DNA from: Bacteroidota bacterium
GTDB taxonomy: Bacteria; Bacteroidota; Bacteroidia; Chitinophagales; Chitinophagaceae
Direction: 5' to 3'
Length of the DNA stretch: 64,000 bases
NCBI GenBank assembly: GCA_020161535.1
Contig: JAIUNW010000007.1
Span: 124,001 to 188,000, forward strand
The notes beneath the pieces were generated by a model that did not search any database, was not told the origin of the DNA, and saw only the letters and a program-made list of their open reading frames with translations. How positions within the stretch are numbered: position 1 is the stretch's first letter; the number at the start of each line of letters is the position of its first letter. A program made the translations under genes and the position numbers. This document shows positions 27,201 through 36,604 of the stretch, one piece after another.

Positions 27201-27384
27201 CAAATTGCTGGCTATTTCGCCGGGCATTGGCCAGTTTCTCCTTGCTATAATAACCCCCATAAACCCTTTGCCCATAGCCCCGATTCAACCAACTGGCAAG
27301 CAGCAGGCAACTCAATAACAGCCAGCCGCCAATCAGCCAACCAAACCTATTCTGACAAACAAAGCCTTTGGGATTACTACACAT
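24277..27384 (-). CDS. Heparinase II/III-family protein (putative polysaccharide lyase)
   Basis: A 1035-residue exported protein with an N-terminal hydrophobic segment (about 14-32). A small Cys-rich module follows, with CLQCGD and ITCPSCHRVFPTNDF forming a CxxC/CxxC pair that may bind zinc. An alpha-helical toroid (about 200-560) precedes the heparinase II/III C-terminal beta domain (YGRTSMHAHPDMLNFDLFAFDHWLTPDHGYP and SLSHNLVYAN). The tyrosine and histidine of YGRTSMHAH are candidates for the lyase acid/base. Relatives cleave uronic-acid polysaccharides, but many have unknown substrates. It leads an operon with the DegT gene and has a plausible promoter and operator upstream, making it the best view of how the locus is controlled. 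Confidence 0.85.
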   Translation of the reverse strand: MCSNPKGFVCQNRFGWLIGGWLLLSCLLLASWLNRGYGQRVYGGYYSKEKLANARRNSQQFDWAREKREQAVTAAAPWVGLADTVLWQMVPGQELPRCIDVSFDRLAFTGKKSGCLQCGDSILAFGAYPYTLDFAKTPWKITCPSCHRVFPTNDFGTYYQSGINSQGVFDSARADRSLLFNEQHPDPADPLHLWGVDDGYGYHDAAGTPFRFIGYYTWQYWNHLIAGLSSLADAYVYTGERRYAHKAAVLLDRLADVYPTLDWAPLAAKGWFHSDGGSNKGKIGGSIWETNLSQTMASAYDKILSGTVGDANLFSFLQGQARKYHLPTKKGSRKWFVNNVDEGLLRCIYKSVLSAQIRGNQGMHQLSLAKAAIALNNGAETNQWLDWLFQPDGGSIPGMMMSRMDHDGSSDEGAPGYAFFWSNLMADMGELLRGYAGYRGPDLFTTYPQLRAGFSTAYRMLLLGKTMPNLGDAGATGLVSTRDVSPDILARGFAIYGDTSLALAAYRANGNRATGLGWQIFAANQTVHDQIEQIGLRHPPRPIESRLLSGFGLALLETGLNKQQVGIAFNYGRTSMHAHPDMLNFDLFAFDHWLTPDHGYPEYASKWPSNQEWTGSSLSHNLVYANRRPQRETWGGKTILFKTIPGFTTAIIDGRAAYPDLTQYERALFLVGGASSTDSNSYVIDVFSVAGGNDYVYSLHGPPAATTNTSLNLQPQSKGTYAGINIAKGALADSFPIGYSYLYDVYRQKNPPLAFSVDWQVKPGYRNLAAGENLHLRLHAFTKLDEVALAAGDPPQNKPGNPTALPYVLMHCSGDSIQQQFVSVIEPYRAMPFIKSIERLPTANKVVALKVLKQDGQKDILVYNPDPSTAARVGDYTVAATVGLFRFSADDRWKEGIVINGRGIGYKQQWIDGQAGFVGKVIDFKKQVSGEAWIRVDQRLPTGDSLRGEIMVIKNNNERDASYTIERVERQGTNSLVYCGPLHFIRDYKAEKIKVRQQVVPASYKNGYLYDFEEGNQFEIAGHVVGSPISMAGQQ

Positions 27385-27406
27385 AACGCAACGCGACAGC
27401 CCAATT

Positions 27407-27436
27407 AAAAGCTACCGACACCCAAAATAGCACCAA
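27407..27436 (-). promoter_or_regulatory. Putative promoter of the heparinase-degT operon
   Basis: On the minus strand, TTG at 27434-27436 (within TTTTTTGG) is separated by 19 nt from TAGCTTTT at 27407-27414, one mismatch from the Bacteroidota TAnnTTTG core. The start codon is 22 nt downstream. The operator motifs at 27457-27494 lie just upstream of the -33 element, the usual place for an activator. Confidence 0.5.
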
Positions 27437-27456
27437 AAAAGCAAAAAATGGAAAAA

Positions 27457-27494
27457 TTGCAAACAATTTGCGGTTTTAAAGTCCAAAAACCGCA
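27457..27494 (-). promoter_or_regulatory. Candidate operator, site 4 (tandem plus inverted AAAACCGCA)
   Basis: AACCGCA on the minus strand (27469-27475) is followed 11 bp later by TTGCA. In addition TGCGGTTTT (27469-27477) and AAAACCGCA (27486-27494) form a perfect 9-bp inverted repeat with an 8-nt spacer. The block starts 73 bp upstream of the heparinase-like start codon. Confidence 0.55.
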
Positions 27495-27590
27495 CTCCCT
27501 TTTATTCAGCGATCTCGCCCGCGGCAGCAACCTTAAACCCTCCACTTTACATCTTACACCGCTCGCACACTTAAACCTTAGACCTTAAAC

Positions 27591-27619
27591 AAAAAAAACC
27601 GCCCATAAGGCGGTTTTTT
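27591..27619. terminator. Terminator downstream of rpoB
   Basis: The stem CCGCC / GGCGG with loop CATAA is flanked by eight As and at least six Ts, so it can act on both strands. It sits 19 nt after the rpoB stop codon and shows that the rpoB transcript ends here with no rpoC following. Confidence 0.85.
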
Positions 27620-27637
27620 ATTATTCGTCTTACTAAC

Positions 27638-30600
27638 TCAATCAAATTTCAAATCCAATCCCAGGCCTCTCAATTCGTGTATCAACACGTTGAAAGATTC
27701 AGGCACACCGGCGCGGGGGATATTATCGCCCTTCACGATGGCTTCGTAGGTTTTGGCGCGACCAATGATATCATCCGACTTAATGGTGAGCAGTTCCTGC
27801 AGGATGTTCGAAGCACCGTATGCTTCGAGTGCCCACACTTCCATTTCACCAAAACGCTGACCACCGAACTGTGCTTTACCACCCAGCGGTTGCTGTGTGA
27901 TGAGCGAGTAAGGTCCGATAGAACGCGCGTGCATCTTATCGTCGACCATGTGGTGCAGTTTGATCATATAGATGATACCAACCGTTGCTTTCTGGTGGAA
28001 ACGATCACCGGTTTCACCGTCGTACAGGTGCGTGTGACCCATCATCGGAATACCGGCTTTGGCGCAATACTGCTCAATCTCTTCGGTAGTAGCACCGTCG
28101 AAGATCGGCGTAGCGAATTTCACACCCAGTTTTTCACCGGCCCAGCCCAACACGGTTTCGTAGATCTGACCGAGGTTCATACGGCTTGGTACACCCAGGG
28201 GGTTCAGCACAATATCAACCGGCGTTCCGTCTTCGAGGAAAGGCATGTCTTCGGCACGAACGATCTTGGCCACAATACCTTTGTTACCGTGGCGACCGGC
28301 CATCTTATCACCCACTTTCAACTTACGCTTAACGGCGAGGTAAACCTTCGCCAGTTTCAATACACCGGCAGGTAATTCGTCACCGATCGAGATATTGAAT
28401 TTCTCGCGCTTGTAACGACCCAGTTCTTCGTTGTATTTGATGCTGTAGTTGTGCAGCAGGATATTGATCTGGCCATCCACTTTCTCGTCGCCCGTCCAAC
28501 CCAGGGGGTTGATGTTCAGGTAATCGAGACCAGCCAGGTTTTTCGCTGTGAACTTGGCGCCTTTGCCAATTTGTACTTCACCGAAATTATTGCTTACACC
28601 GGCTGAAGCTCTTTCTTTCAACAGGGTTTGCAGTTTGCTCAGCAGTACATCTTGCAGGTCGGCCGTATTCTTGTCGTGTACTTTCTCTACTTTCTCCAGG
28701 GCTGCCTTCTCACGCACTTTGCCATTCTTGTCTTTTTTGGCACGCTGGAACAGTTTCTTGTCAATCACTACGCCTTCAACACCGTTGGGTGCTTTCAGCG
28801 AAGCGTCTTTGGCATCACCGGCTTTGTCGCCGAAGATGGCCCGCAACAGCTTCTCTTCTGGGGTAGGATCGCTTTCGCCTTTCGGGGTGATCTTACCAAT
28901 CAGGATATCTCCTTCTTTGATATGTGCACCGATGCGAATGATACCATTTTCATCTAGGTCTTTGGTGGCCTCTTCAGAAACGTTTGGAATATCAGGTGTC
29001 AATTCTTCTTCACCCAATTTGGTATCACGCACTTCCAGTTCGTATTCAGAAATATGGATGGAGGTGAAGAGGTCTTCACGCACCATTTTCTCGTTGATTA
29101 CGATGGCATCTTCAAAGTTGTAACCTTTCCAGGGCATGAATGCCACTTTCAGGTTGCGACCCAGGGCGATTTCACCCCCTTGTACGGCATACCCTTCGGT
29201 CAGGAAATCACCTTCTTTCACGTGCTGGCCTTTTTTCACGGCCGGCTTCAGGGTGATGGAGGTTTCCTGGTTGGTCTTCTGGTACTTGGTAAGCTTATAT
29301 ACTATCAGGTCTTCTTCAAATGAAACCAGTCGCTGCTCATCATTGCGGTCGTACCGGATATGAATCTCGTTGCCGTCAACATATTCTACCACACCATTGC
29401 CTTCAGCGAGGATCTGCACCCTTGCATCGCGGGCTGCTTTTGCTTCCAGGCCGGTACCTACGAAAGGTACTTGGGGCTTGATCAGCGGCACGGCCTGGCG
29501 TTGCATGTTTGATCCCATCAGGGCGCGGTTGGCGTCATCGTGCTCCAGGAAGGGAATCAGCGATGCGCTGAGGCCCACAATCTGGTTGGGGGCCACGTCC
29601 ATGAACTCCACATCGGTTTTATCGAGAATCGGGAAGTCGCCGGTTTCGCGACTTACTACTTTCTCCTCTACAAATTCACCTTTATCGGTCAAGGGCGTGT
29701 TGGCCTGCGCGATCTTGGCCGTATCTTCTTCTTCGGCGCTGAGGAAGGTCAGTTCCTTCATGTTCACTTTACCGTGTTCCACCTTGCGATAAGGGGTTTC
29801 GATAAAGCCCATCTCGTTGATCTTCGCGTGTACGCAAAGGGTAGAGATCAGACCGATGTTCGGTCCTTCGGGTGTTTCGATGGTACACAGGCGACCGTAG
29901 TGGCTATAGTGTACGTCGCGCACTTCGAAGCCGGCGCGTTCGCGGCTCAGACCACCTGGTCCGAGGGCAGAAATACGACGTTTGTGCGTGATCTCCGACA
30001 AGGGGTTGGTTTGGTCGAGGAACTGCGACAACTGGCTGGTGCCGAAGAATGAGTTGATAACAGAACTGAGGGTGCGGGCATTGATCAGGTCCACCGGTGT
30101 GAACACTTCATTGTCACGCACGTTCATGCGCTCGCGAATGGTACGGGCCATACGGGCCAGACCCACGCCGAATTGCGCATAGAGCTGCTCTCCTACGGTA
30201 CGCACCCGACGGTTGCTCAGGTGATCGATATCATCGATCTCGGCTTTGGCGTTGGTGAGGCGTACCAGGTATTTGATGATCTCAATGATATCTTCCTTGG
30301 TCAACACTTTGTGGTCAAGGGGATAATTGAGGTTCAGTTTGCGGTTGATCTTATAGCGACCTACTTCACCCAAGTCGTAGCGTTTGTCGCTAAAGAACAG
30401 TTTGTCGATGATACCGCGGGCGGTTTCATCATCGGGTGCATCAGCGCCGCGTAATTGGCGATAGATATGCTGTACCGCTTCCAGTTCACTATTCGATGTA
30501 TCCTTGTTCAGGGTATTGTAGATGATGGCATAGTCACCGCCTACGTCTTCGCGCTGCAGGAACACACTCTTCACGTCCATGTCTACGATCATGTCGATCG

Positions 30601-31441
30601 CTTCTTCATCAAGCACCGTGTCGCGCTCCAGCACTACTTCGTTCCTTTCGATCGATACCACTTCACCGGTGTCTTCGTCTACAAAATCTTCCACCCAGGT
30701 ACGCAGTACGCGGGCAGCGAGTTTTTTACCGAGGTATTTCTCGAGGGCTTTCTTCTCTCCTTTCACTTCATCGGCCATACCGAAAAGTTCGAGGATGTCT
30801 TTATCTGTTTCAAAGCCAATCGAACGCAGCAAAGTAGTTACAGGGAACTTCTTCTTACGATCGATGTAGGCATACATCACGTTGTTGATATCGGTCGCAA
30901 ATTCCATCCAGGCGCCTTTGAAAGGGATTACCCTTGCAGAGTAAATCTTGGTGCCGTTGGGGTGGATCGACTGACCGAAGAATACACCGGGTGAGCGGTG
31001 CAATTGGGATACAACCACACGTTCAGCTCCGTTGATTACGAAGGTGCCGCGCGGGGTCATATAAGGAATATTGCCCAGGAACACGTCCTGCACAATGGTT
31101 TGGAAATCGACGTGCTCTTCGTCGTTACAACTGAGGCGAAGTTTCGCTTTCAGTGGAACGGCGTAGGTGAGGCCGCGCTCCATACATTCGTCGATGGTGT
31201 ACCGGGGCGGGTCGATGAAATAATCGAGAAACTCCAACACGAAGATGTTGCGGGTATCGGTGATGGGAAAGTTTTCCTTGAACACCTTGAACAACCCTTC
31301 GTTGTTGCGTTTGTCGGGGGTGGTTTCCAGTTGGAAGAAGTCTTTAAAAGATTGAATCTGCACTTCCAGCAGATCAGGTGCTTCGGCGAGGTGCTTAATC
31401 TTACCAAAGTTGATCCTGGGGTTCACTTTTGTTGAAGACAT
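27638..31441 (-). CDS. rpoB: DNA-directed RNA polymerase subunit beta
   Basis: A 1267-residue beta subunit of RNA polymerase, full length for Bacteroidota. The rifampicin-pocket segment reads [15 protein letters not shown] and [13 protein letters not shown], with the usual Asp, His and Ser retained, so no resistance substitution is seen there. EGPNIGLI, the [10 protein letters not shown] motif near the C-terminus and the [21 protein letters not shown] stretch are all present. The ATG at 31441 gives the standard N-terminus. The setting is unusual. The gene has its own promoter and terminator, rplL is about 15 kb away, and no rpoC follows: the next gene on the strand is the heparinase-like protein. 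Confidence 0.99.
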   Translation of the reverse strand: MSSTKVNPRINFGKIKHLAEAPDLLEVQIQSFKDFFQLETTPDKRNNEGLFKVFKENFPITDTRNIFVLEFLDYFIDPPRYTIDECMERGLTYAVPLKAKLRLSCNDEEHVDFQTIVQDVFLGNIPYMTPRGTFVINGAERVVVSQLHRSPGVFFGQSIHPNGTKIYSARVIPFKGAWMEFATDINNVMYAYIDRKKKFPVTTLLRSIGFETDKDILELFGMADEVKGEKKALEKYLGKKLAARVLRTWVEDFVDEDTGEVVSIERNEVVLERDTVLDEEAIDMIVDMDVKSVFLQREDVGGDYAIIYNTLNKDTSNSELEAVQHIYRQLRGADAPDDETARGIIDKLFFSDKRYDLGEVGRYKINRKLNLNYPLDHKVLTKEDIIEIIKYLVRLTNAKAEIDDIDHLSNRRVRTVGEQLYAQFGVGLARMARTIRERMNVRDNEVFTPVDLINARTLSSVINSFFGTSQLSQFLDQTNPLSEITHKRRISALGPGGLSRERAGFEVRDVHYSHYGRLCTIETPEGPNIGLISTLCVHAKINEMGFIETPYRKVEHGKVNMKELTFLSAEEEDTAKIAQANTPLTDKGEFVEEKVVSRETGDFPILDKTDVEFMDVAPNQIVGLSASLIPFLEHDDANRALMGSNMQRQAVPLIKPQVPFVGTGLEAKAARDARVQILAEGNGVVEYVDGNEIHIRYDRNDEQRLVSFEEDLIVYKLTKYQKTNQETSITLKPAVKKGQHVKEGDFLTEGYAVQGGEIALGRNLKVAFMPWKGYNFEDAIVINEKMVREDLFTSIHISEYELEVRDTKLGEEELTPDIPNVSEEATKDLDENGIIRIGAHIKEGDILIGKITPKGESDPTPEEKLLRAIFGDKAGDAKDASLKAPNGVEGVVIDKKLFQRAKKDKNGKVREKAALEKVEKVHDKNTADLQDVLLSKLQTLLKERASAGVSNNFGEVQIGKGAKFTAKNLAGLDYLNINPLGWTGDEKVDGQINILLHNYSIKYNEELGRYKREKFNISIGDELPAGVLKLAKVYLAVKRKLKVGDKMAGRHGNKGIVAKIVRAEDMPFLEDGTPVDIVLNPLGVPSRMNLGQIYETVLGWAGEKLGVKFATPIFDGATTEEIEQYCAKAGIPMMGHTHLYDGETGDRFHQKATVGIIYMIKLHHMVDDKMHARSIGPYSLITQQPLGGKAQFGGQRFGEMEVWALEAYGASNILQELLTIKSDDIIGRAKTYEAIVKGDNIPRAGVPESFNVLIHELRGLGLDLKFD

Positions 31442-31521
31442 ATGTAGTTTAAACCGGTTTTTTGATTGTTATCCTTTCTGGCGGAGCGATAGCCTATGCA
31501 CCGAATATAACAAACGGACGG

Positions 31522-31529
31522 CAAAGGTA
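31522..31529 (-). promoter_or_regulatory. rpoB promoter core
   Basis: TACCTTTG on the minus strand is a perfect match to the TAnnTTTG -7 element of Bacteroidota sigma-ABfr promoters. It leaves an untranslated leader of roughly 75 nt. The -33 element is not clear (a T-run about 21 nt upstream). Confidence 0.6.
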
Positions 31530-31550
31530 GGGAAAATTGGGGAATGGATG

Positions 31551-31583
31551 AAAAAAGAGGCCCCAAATGGTTGGGGCCTCTTT
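31551..31583 (-). terminator. Terminator of the third susCD operon
   Basis: The stem GAGGCCCC / GGGGCCTC is extended by A-T pairs and, on the minus strand, ends in a run of six Ts. It lies 26 nt after the SusD-like stop codon and just before the rpoB promoter. Confidence 0.85.
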
Positions 31584-31608
31584 ATGGTGAATTTTACAGG
31601 TTTAACAG

Positions 31609-33192
31609 TTAGTTCACATCCCAGAAAAGTTTTCCGGTAGGGATGTCTTTACTCTGTACAGTGCTGTAGTTCGCATTATTATAAGTAGCCTCTTCTGCAG
31701 GATACTGCCAGCGGGTTGGCGGCTGTTTCAACGAATTGGCGTTGTCGACCTGGAAGGTGAAGGAAGGCTTGTCCAGCCGACGTACTTCAGCGTAGAGTTC
31801 ATACGGCTGAATTACGTTGAAATGCAGCCATTTTTGGGTTGCAATCAGGTTCAGCTTCGTGTCGTTCGTGGTAGCCAGGTCCCAGCTTGCACCTGGACTT
31901 GCCAGGTAAGTGGTGATTTGACCTTCTGTTGGCGTAGCCGGTGCATCTACGGTACCGTCGTTTGACAGTGCACGAACTGAGTAGTAGAATTCAGTCGACT
32001 GGCGGATAGCTGTTTCATATGCCGCTTTTGCCTTCGCATTGTCGCCTGTTTTTACATAGTACTCTGCCGCCAGTAAGTTAACTTCTGAGGCTGTCATTAA
32101 CACACCCGGGAAGTACTGGTTGCGGCTGAATGTAGATCGGTTGTACAAGGAAATTCTTCCATTGTCCATATCCAATTGCTGCTCGTTCGACAAGCCCATG
32201 GGATCAACACCTACATAAATGGCTGGGTTAGCAACTGTGGTTTCGAACATCACTGGCAAACGGGGGTCTGCATTGCTTACCAGGAAGTCGATCATTTTCT
32301 TACCGGCTGCATTGCCATTCCATGATTCGAGGCCGTCTCTAAAACCTTTCGCATTGATTTGCGTGTTCAGGTCTTTTACGTCCATCAGGATATTATCAGC
32401 ATTGGTTGTTACCACGGGATAGGTAGCGGGACTGCCAAGGATCTCAGCAATTTCACTGCTTGCCCGGCTGGAGAACGCGCTGGCGGCCGATACCCTGGTG
32501 AGCATGCGCAAGCGAAGCGAGTTACAATACTTCGCCCAGGTAGCGATATTACCACCATTGATGAAATCCTGGGTTTTGAATGAACTCTGGATCGCTGCAA
32601 TGGGTTGAATGGTATTCAACTCAGTAGAAAATGCTTTCAGGTCATCGAGCATCTTGGTGTAAATCGCTGCCGCATCATCATAGGGGGCATACGACTGTGC
32701 GTAGTTGCCGCCATTGGTGCTTAACAGTCCGGCGCCAGTAAATGGAATATCACCATGCAGGTCGATTGTTCTTTGCGTATGGTCGTACAAATAAATCGTA
32801 GCGGTGATATAATAGATACGACGCAATTCCTGGTCATCAGCCGTGCTGGCATTATACACTTTGAGCAGTTCTTTGTACTGGGCTAGTGAGCCATAATAAC
32901 TCTTCCAGCGATCAGTAATGCTCGCAGCACCGGTTACATACTGGTTGGCACCATTGGCCCAACCTACGGTTTGGTTATAGTGTTGCAGGCTGGTTCGAAG
33001 AATTACAAAGTAATTCCAATAGTTGGGCACCACATAATCCCAATTGCTTTGTAAAAAACCAGAATACTGCTTCTCTACCGTTGTGGTTCCGATTTTAGAA
33101 GGATCGGTGTAGTTGTCTTCGAAATCTTTTTTCGAACAGGCACTAACGCCAACCATCAGCGCAATACCAAGTATTATATTTCGTGTTTTCAT
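31609..33192 (-). CDS. SusD-like (SusD/RagB superfamily) outer-membrane lipoprotein
   Basis: A 527-residue lipoprotein (lipobox GVSAC, Cys19) of the SusD-like type in which the mature protein starts SKKDFEDNYTDPSKI. Helical TPR-like repeats and the late LNLIATQKWLHFNVIQPYELYAEVRRLDKP segment, the counterpart of the SusD ERxxEL...WxDLRR region, support the call. It follows susC by 25 nt and ends at a strong terminator, so the operon has only these two genes. No enzyme is encoded beside it, so this pair may take up peptides or glycans processed elsewhere. Confidence 0.9.
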   Translation of the reverse strand: MKTRNIILGIALMVGVSACSKKDFEDNYTDPSKIGTTTVEKQYSGFLQSNWDYVVPNYWNYFVILRTSLQHYNQTVGWANGANQYVTGAASITDRWKSYYGSLAQYKELLKVYNASTADDQELRRIYYITATIYLYDHTQRTIDLHGDIPFTGAGLLSTNGGNYAQSYAPYDDAAAIYTKMLDDLKAFSTELNTIQPIAAIQSSFKTQDFINGGNIATWAKYCNSLRLRMLTRVSAASAFSSRASSEIAEILGSPATYPVVTTNADNILMDVKDLNTQINAKGFRDGLESWNGNAAGKKMIDFLVSNADPRLPVMFETTVANPAIYVGVDPMGLSNEQQLDMDNGRISLYNRSTFSRNQYFPGVLMTASEVNLLAAEYYVKTGDNAKAKAAYETAIRQSTEFYYSVRALSNDGTVDAPATPTEGQITTYLASPGASWDLATTNDTKLNLIATQKWLHFNVIQPYELYAEVRRLDKPSFTFQVDNANSLKQPPTRWQYPAEEATYNNANYSTVQSKDIPTGKLFWDVN

Positions 33193-33217
33193 TTCTTTTG
33201 TTTTTTGGATTCAACAC

Positions 33218-36200
33218 TTAAAAGCTGGCGCGCAGCATAACACCATAGGTGCGGGTAGCTGGGTTGGTACCGGCGTTGTTAAGGGTTTGGAACCAGCGTG
33301 AACCGGCTGTGGTTTGCTCAGGATCCATGTCTTTAATAGTGCGATAGATAAAGAACAGGTTCCGACCAAATACAGAGAAGTTGAGTTTTTTCGCACCCAC
33401 TTTTTTGGTTACGCTCATGGGCAGGTCATAACCCAGTGACAACTCACGCAGTTTTACATACGAGTTCTTCTGGATATACAATTCGTACCGAGAAGAACTG
33501 TATTGAGGACCGCCCCAGTTATAAGTGTTCCAATAATAGTAAGCCTGGCTCATCACATTGGTGTTCTTCTGGCCATCTTCTGTTACACCGGGCATCAACA
33601 TACCATCGTGAAACACTTTCTCGCCATTAGGACCTGCACTACCAGTGGTTTGTATACCTTTTCCGTCAGCATCCAGGTAGTAAGCCAAACCGCCATGTGC
33701 TTCGTCCATCGCATTCAGGCTCTCTTTCAACAGACCGCGGCTGATCATCCAGTAAATACCGGTGGGCATGATATAACCACCAAAACGATAATCAATCACC
33801 ACTTCTGCATGGAATCCTTTGTACGTAAAGCTGTTGATAAAGCCGCCTACTGCTTTCGGCATGGCGTTACCTACTTTGTACATGCTGTCTGCATCGATTT
33901 TATACAAACCGTCGGGGTTAACAATGGCTTCACCTTTTGCGTTACGGGCAATGGGGTGTGCGTAGAAGTCACCCATTGGTTGACCAACCACTGATTTCAA
34001 CTGCGCTGCATTACCATCATAATCAGAATGCAGTAATTCAGTAGCGTTGTTAGCCAATTTCTCTACTACGTTGGTATTCTTGGCATAGTTCAACACCAGA
34101 TCCCAACGGAAGTTTTTGGTTTGAACAGGCGTTGCATTAAAGCCAATTTCAATACCCTTGTTGCGCAGTGTACCGATATTGGTAAGTACGCTCGATGCAC
34201 CTGAAGAAGCGGGCAGGGTAAGCGGCAGGATTTGATCGCGAATTTGACCGTTGTAAAATGTGATATCCAAGCCCAAACGGTTGTTGAAGAATTTGGTTTC
34301 AAGACCAACTTCATATTCATATTTCAACTCTGCTTTCACCCCGTCGTTGCCGAAAGTAGAAGGAATGGTTGTATAAAGAACGGACTGGCCGCCCACCGCT
34401 TGTACACCGAGTGTGTTTTGGTTATAAGCGATGTTTGCATTGTAGATGTCGGGATAGTTACCCACCACACCATAAGATGCACGCAGTTTACCATAAGTCA
34501 TCCAGCCCGGCAGGTCAAGTGCATCGCTGAATACAAAGCTGGAGTTGATGGAAGGATACACAAATGTGTTCTGTCCAGGTGCCATGGTAGAAACCCGATC
34601 GCGACGAACTGTACCTTCTACAAAGAAAATGCTCTTATAATCAAAGTTCACCGTACCGATGAATGCATCTTTCACCATGTTTCTGCGATAGCTATCACTT
34701 CCCGCAGTATTTACCGAAGAAGAAATATCATACTTGTTTTCTGTACTCAAGCCACCGTTGGTGCCGCGAGACACTTGGGCAGTTTTGTCTGTAGTAGCGG
34801 TATAGCCACCCATTACATTCAAGGTAAAGTCTGGGCCAAATTTCTGGGTATAGGTCATTAACAGGTCACCATACACGATGGTGTTGTTGTAATTGGCCAT
34901 ACCGAAATAACCAGAGTTACCGATCGACAGTGGTACTGAGTTGGGTTGGCGAGACTCCGTTTTCATGGTAGTATAATCGGTTGCCAAACGGCCACGCAAT
35001 TTCAAGAACGGAAGGATCTGCCAGTTATGGGTCATGCTGGCGATCAGTCGGTTGCTCCACTCTTCATCGCGATATGCTTTTACGCGATAGAGGTAGTCGG
35101 CCAGGTCACCGCGGAAACCATTACCTGCATAGATAATATTTTCATCGGGAGTAAGGCTCTGACCAGTACCAGTCACATAACGATATCCTTTAGACGTAAA
35201 CAATTTTGGGTAATACCAATCAGGATTATCAAAACGACCAATCATACCGGTAAAGTTGTTCACCATACGGTCGATAGAATAAGGCCGGTTCTTGGTATAC
35301 TGGTTGATGTAATTGATCATTACATCGGTTGTCCATTTTTTGCCAAGACGAAGTGATGTATTCAGGTTCGCGATGTTTTTTGAATTCTTCGAACCCATAC
35401 TAATGCCTTCATTGTCTTGACGGGTCAGCGACAAACGAATCGATGCGTTTTCAGTAGACTGCGATACAGATACGTTTACACCAGAGTTTTTCGCATTCTG
35501 GAACATATTCTTGTAATTGTCTTTCTGCGCTTCGTAAGGCCTTGTAACACCATCCCAACTCATGATCGGCTGGCCGTCGAATTTTGGTCCGAAGTTGATG
35601 CTATAGCCAAGCAGTGCACGGGTTTCTTTAACACCATCACCGTCTTTGTCGATATAAGCAAAACCATCGTCCGCTTGTCCGCCGTTGCTAACATGAATTG
35701 GCGCACCAGCACCGCGAACATTCTGGTAGCGGGGCAGGTAAGCAATGGTTGATACGTTGTAGTTCACGTTCGCATCTACAGTCAGGCCTTTAGAACCACG
35801 ACCTGTTTTAGTAGTTACAAGCACCACACCGTTCACCGCTTCTGCACCGTACAAAGCCGCTGCAGACGAACCCTTCAGGATAGAAATGTTTTCAATGTCT
35901 TCGGGGTTCAGGTCAAGCAGACCATTACCACGCAAACGTTGGTCGCCCCAGTAGTTATTGTTGCTCACTTCTTCGCTGCGAATGGGCACACCATCCAATA
36001 CGATGAGCGGCTGGTTACGGCCGGTTATGGAGTTGATACCGCGAATTTGGATGTTTACAGCACTGGTAGCACCACCCGGAGCAGACGCAATGCGTACGCC
36101 GGGTGCTTTACCATAGAGGGCCGAAGCAAAGTTTGGTTGCGCCACCCGCGTCAGCTCATCAGCTTTAATGGTGGTGGTCGCATAACCCAATCCCCTTTGT

Positions 36201-36562
36201 TTCTTGGTAATACCCAAGGCGGTTACAACCACATCGGTTAATTGGCTGGAGTTACCCTGCATCGTAACGGAAACGGTAGAAGCACCATTGGTAGGTACTT
36301 CTTGCGTAGCAAAACCCACCGAACTGATTACCAGCATGGGGCGGGCTGAAGTTACTTTCAAGGTAAAAGAACCGTCTTCTTTCGAAACGGTTGAGTTTCT
36401 GGTACCGCGTTCAGCAACGGTAGCGAGGGCAACGGGGCGACCCGCGCTGTCTGAAACCGTACCGCTGACTGTGCGGTCCTGGGCCATGAGGGACGATAAT
36501 CCCAACAGGCAGATGGTGGCAACCATAAATAGCTGCCTTGCTAATTTGTTCATAGCAGTCAT
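33218..36562 (-). CDS. SusC/RagA-family TonB-linked outer-membrane protein
   Basis: A 1114-residue TonB-dependent outer-membrane importer. It has a signal peptide (FMVATICLLGLSSLMAQ), a carboxypeptidase-regulatory-like domain (VSGTVSDSAGRPVALATV), the linker DVVVTALGITKKQRGLGYA, a plug and a beta-barrel ending YGVMLRASF. The linker differs from the VVVIGYG of the other two SusC proteins in the window, marking another subgroup. Translation may begin at 36562 (MTAMNK) or at the nearby ATG 36553 (MNKLAR); the latter fits the signal peptide equally well. The ROK-type regulator gene ends 42 nt upstream on the same strand and is the obvious candidate for local control. Confidence 0.94.
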   Translation of the reverse strand: MTAMNKLARQLFMVATICLLGLSSLMAQDRTVSGTVSDSAGRPVALATVAERGTRNSTVSKEDGSFTLKVTSARPMLVISSVGFATQEVPTNGASTVSVTMQGNSSQLTDVVVTALGITKKQRGLGYATTTIKADELTRVAQPNFASALYGKAPGVRIASAPGGATSAVNIQIRGINSITGRNQPLIVLDGVPIRSEEVSNNNYWGDQRLRGNGLLDLNPEDIENISILKGSSAAALYGAEAVNGVVLVTTKTGRGSKGLTVDANVNYNVSTIAYLPRYQNVRGAGAPIHVSNGGQADDGFAYIDKDGDGVKETRALLGYSINFGPKFDGQPIMSWDGVTRPYEAQKDNYKNMFQNAKNSGVNVSVSQSTENASIRLSLTRQDNEGISMGSKNSKNIANLNTSLRLGKKWTTDVMINYINQYTKNRPYSIDRMVNNFTGMIGRFDNPDWYYPKLFTSKGYRYVTGTGQSLTPDENIIYAGNGFRGDLADYLYRVKAYRDEEWSNRLIASMTHNWQILPFLKLRGRLATDYTTMKTESRQPNSVPLSIGNSGYFGMANYNNTIVYGDLLMTYTQKFGPDFTLNVMGGYTATTDKTAQVSRGTNGGLSTENKYDISSSVNTAGSDSYRRNMVKDAFIGTVNFDYKSIFFVEGTVRRDRVSTMAPGQNTFVYPSINSSFVFSDALDLPGWMTYGKLRASYGVVGNYPDIYNANIAYNQNTLGVQAVGGQSVLYTTIPSTFGNDGVKAELKYEYEVGLETKFFNNRLGLDITFYNGQIRDQILPLTLPASSGASSVLTNIGTLRNKGIEIGFNATPVQTKNFRWDLVLNYAKNTNVVEKLANNATELLHSDYDGNAAQLKSVVGQPMGDFYAHPIARNAKGEAIVNPDGLYKIDADSMYKVGNAMPKAVGGFINSFTYKGFHAEVVIDYRFGGYIMPTGIYWMISRGLLKESLNAMDEAHGGLAYYLDADGKGIQTTGSAGPNGEKVFHDGMLMPGVTEDGQKNTNVMSQAYYYWNTYNWGGPQYSSSRYELYIQKNSYVKLRELSLGYDLPMSVTKKVGAKKLNFSVFGRNLFFIYRTIKDMDPEQTTAGSRWFQTLNNAGTNPATRTYGVMLRASF

Positions 36563-36604
36563 GTTTAGTTACGCAATTGTTGTTTTGATTTCTATAAATA
36601 GCTA

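Noticed and set aside
27677..28375. Long open frame (232 codons) antisense to rpoB
   Set aside because: It is a shadow of biased codon use in rpoB; there is no recognisable domain.
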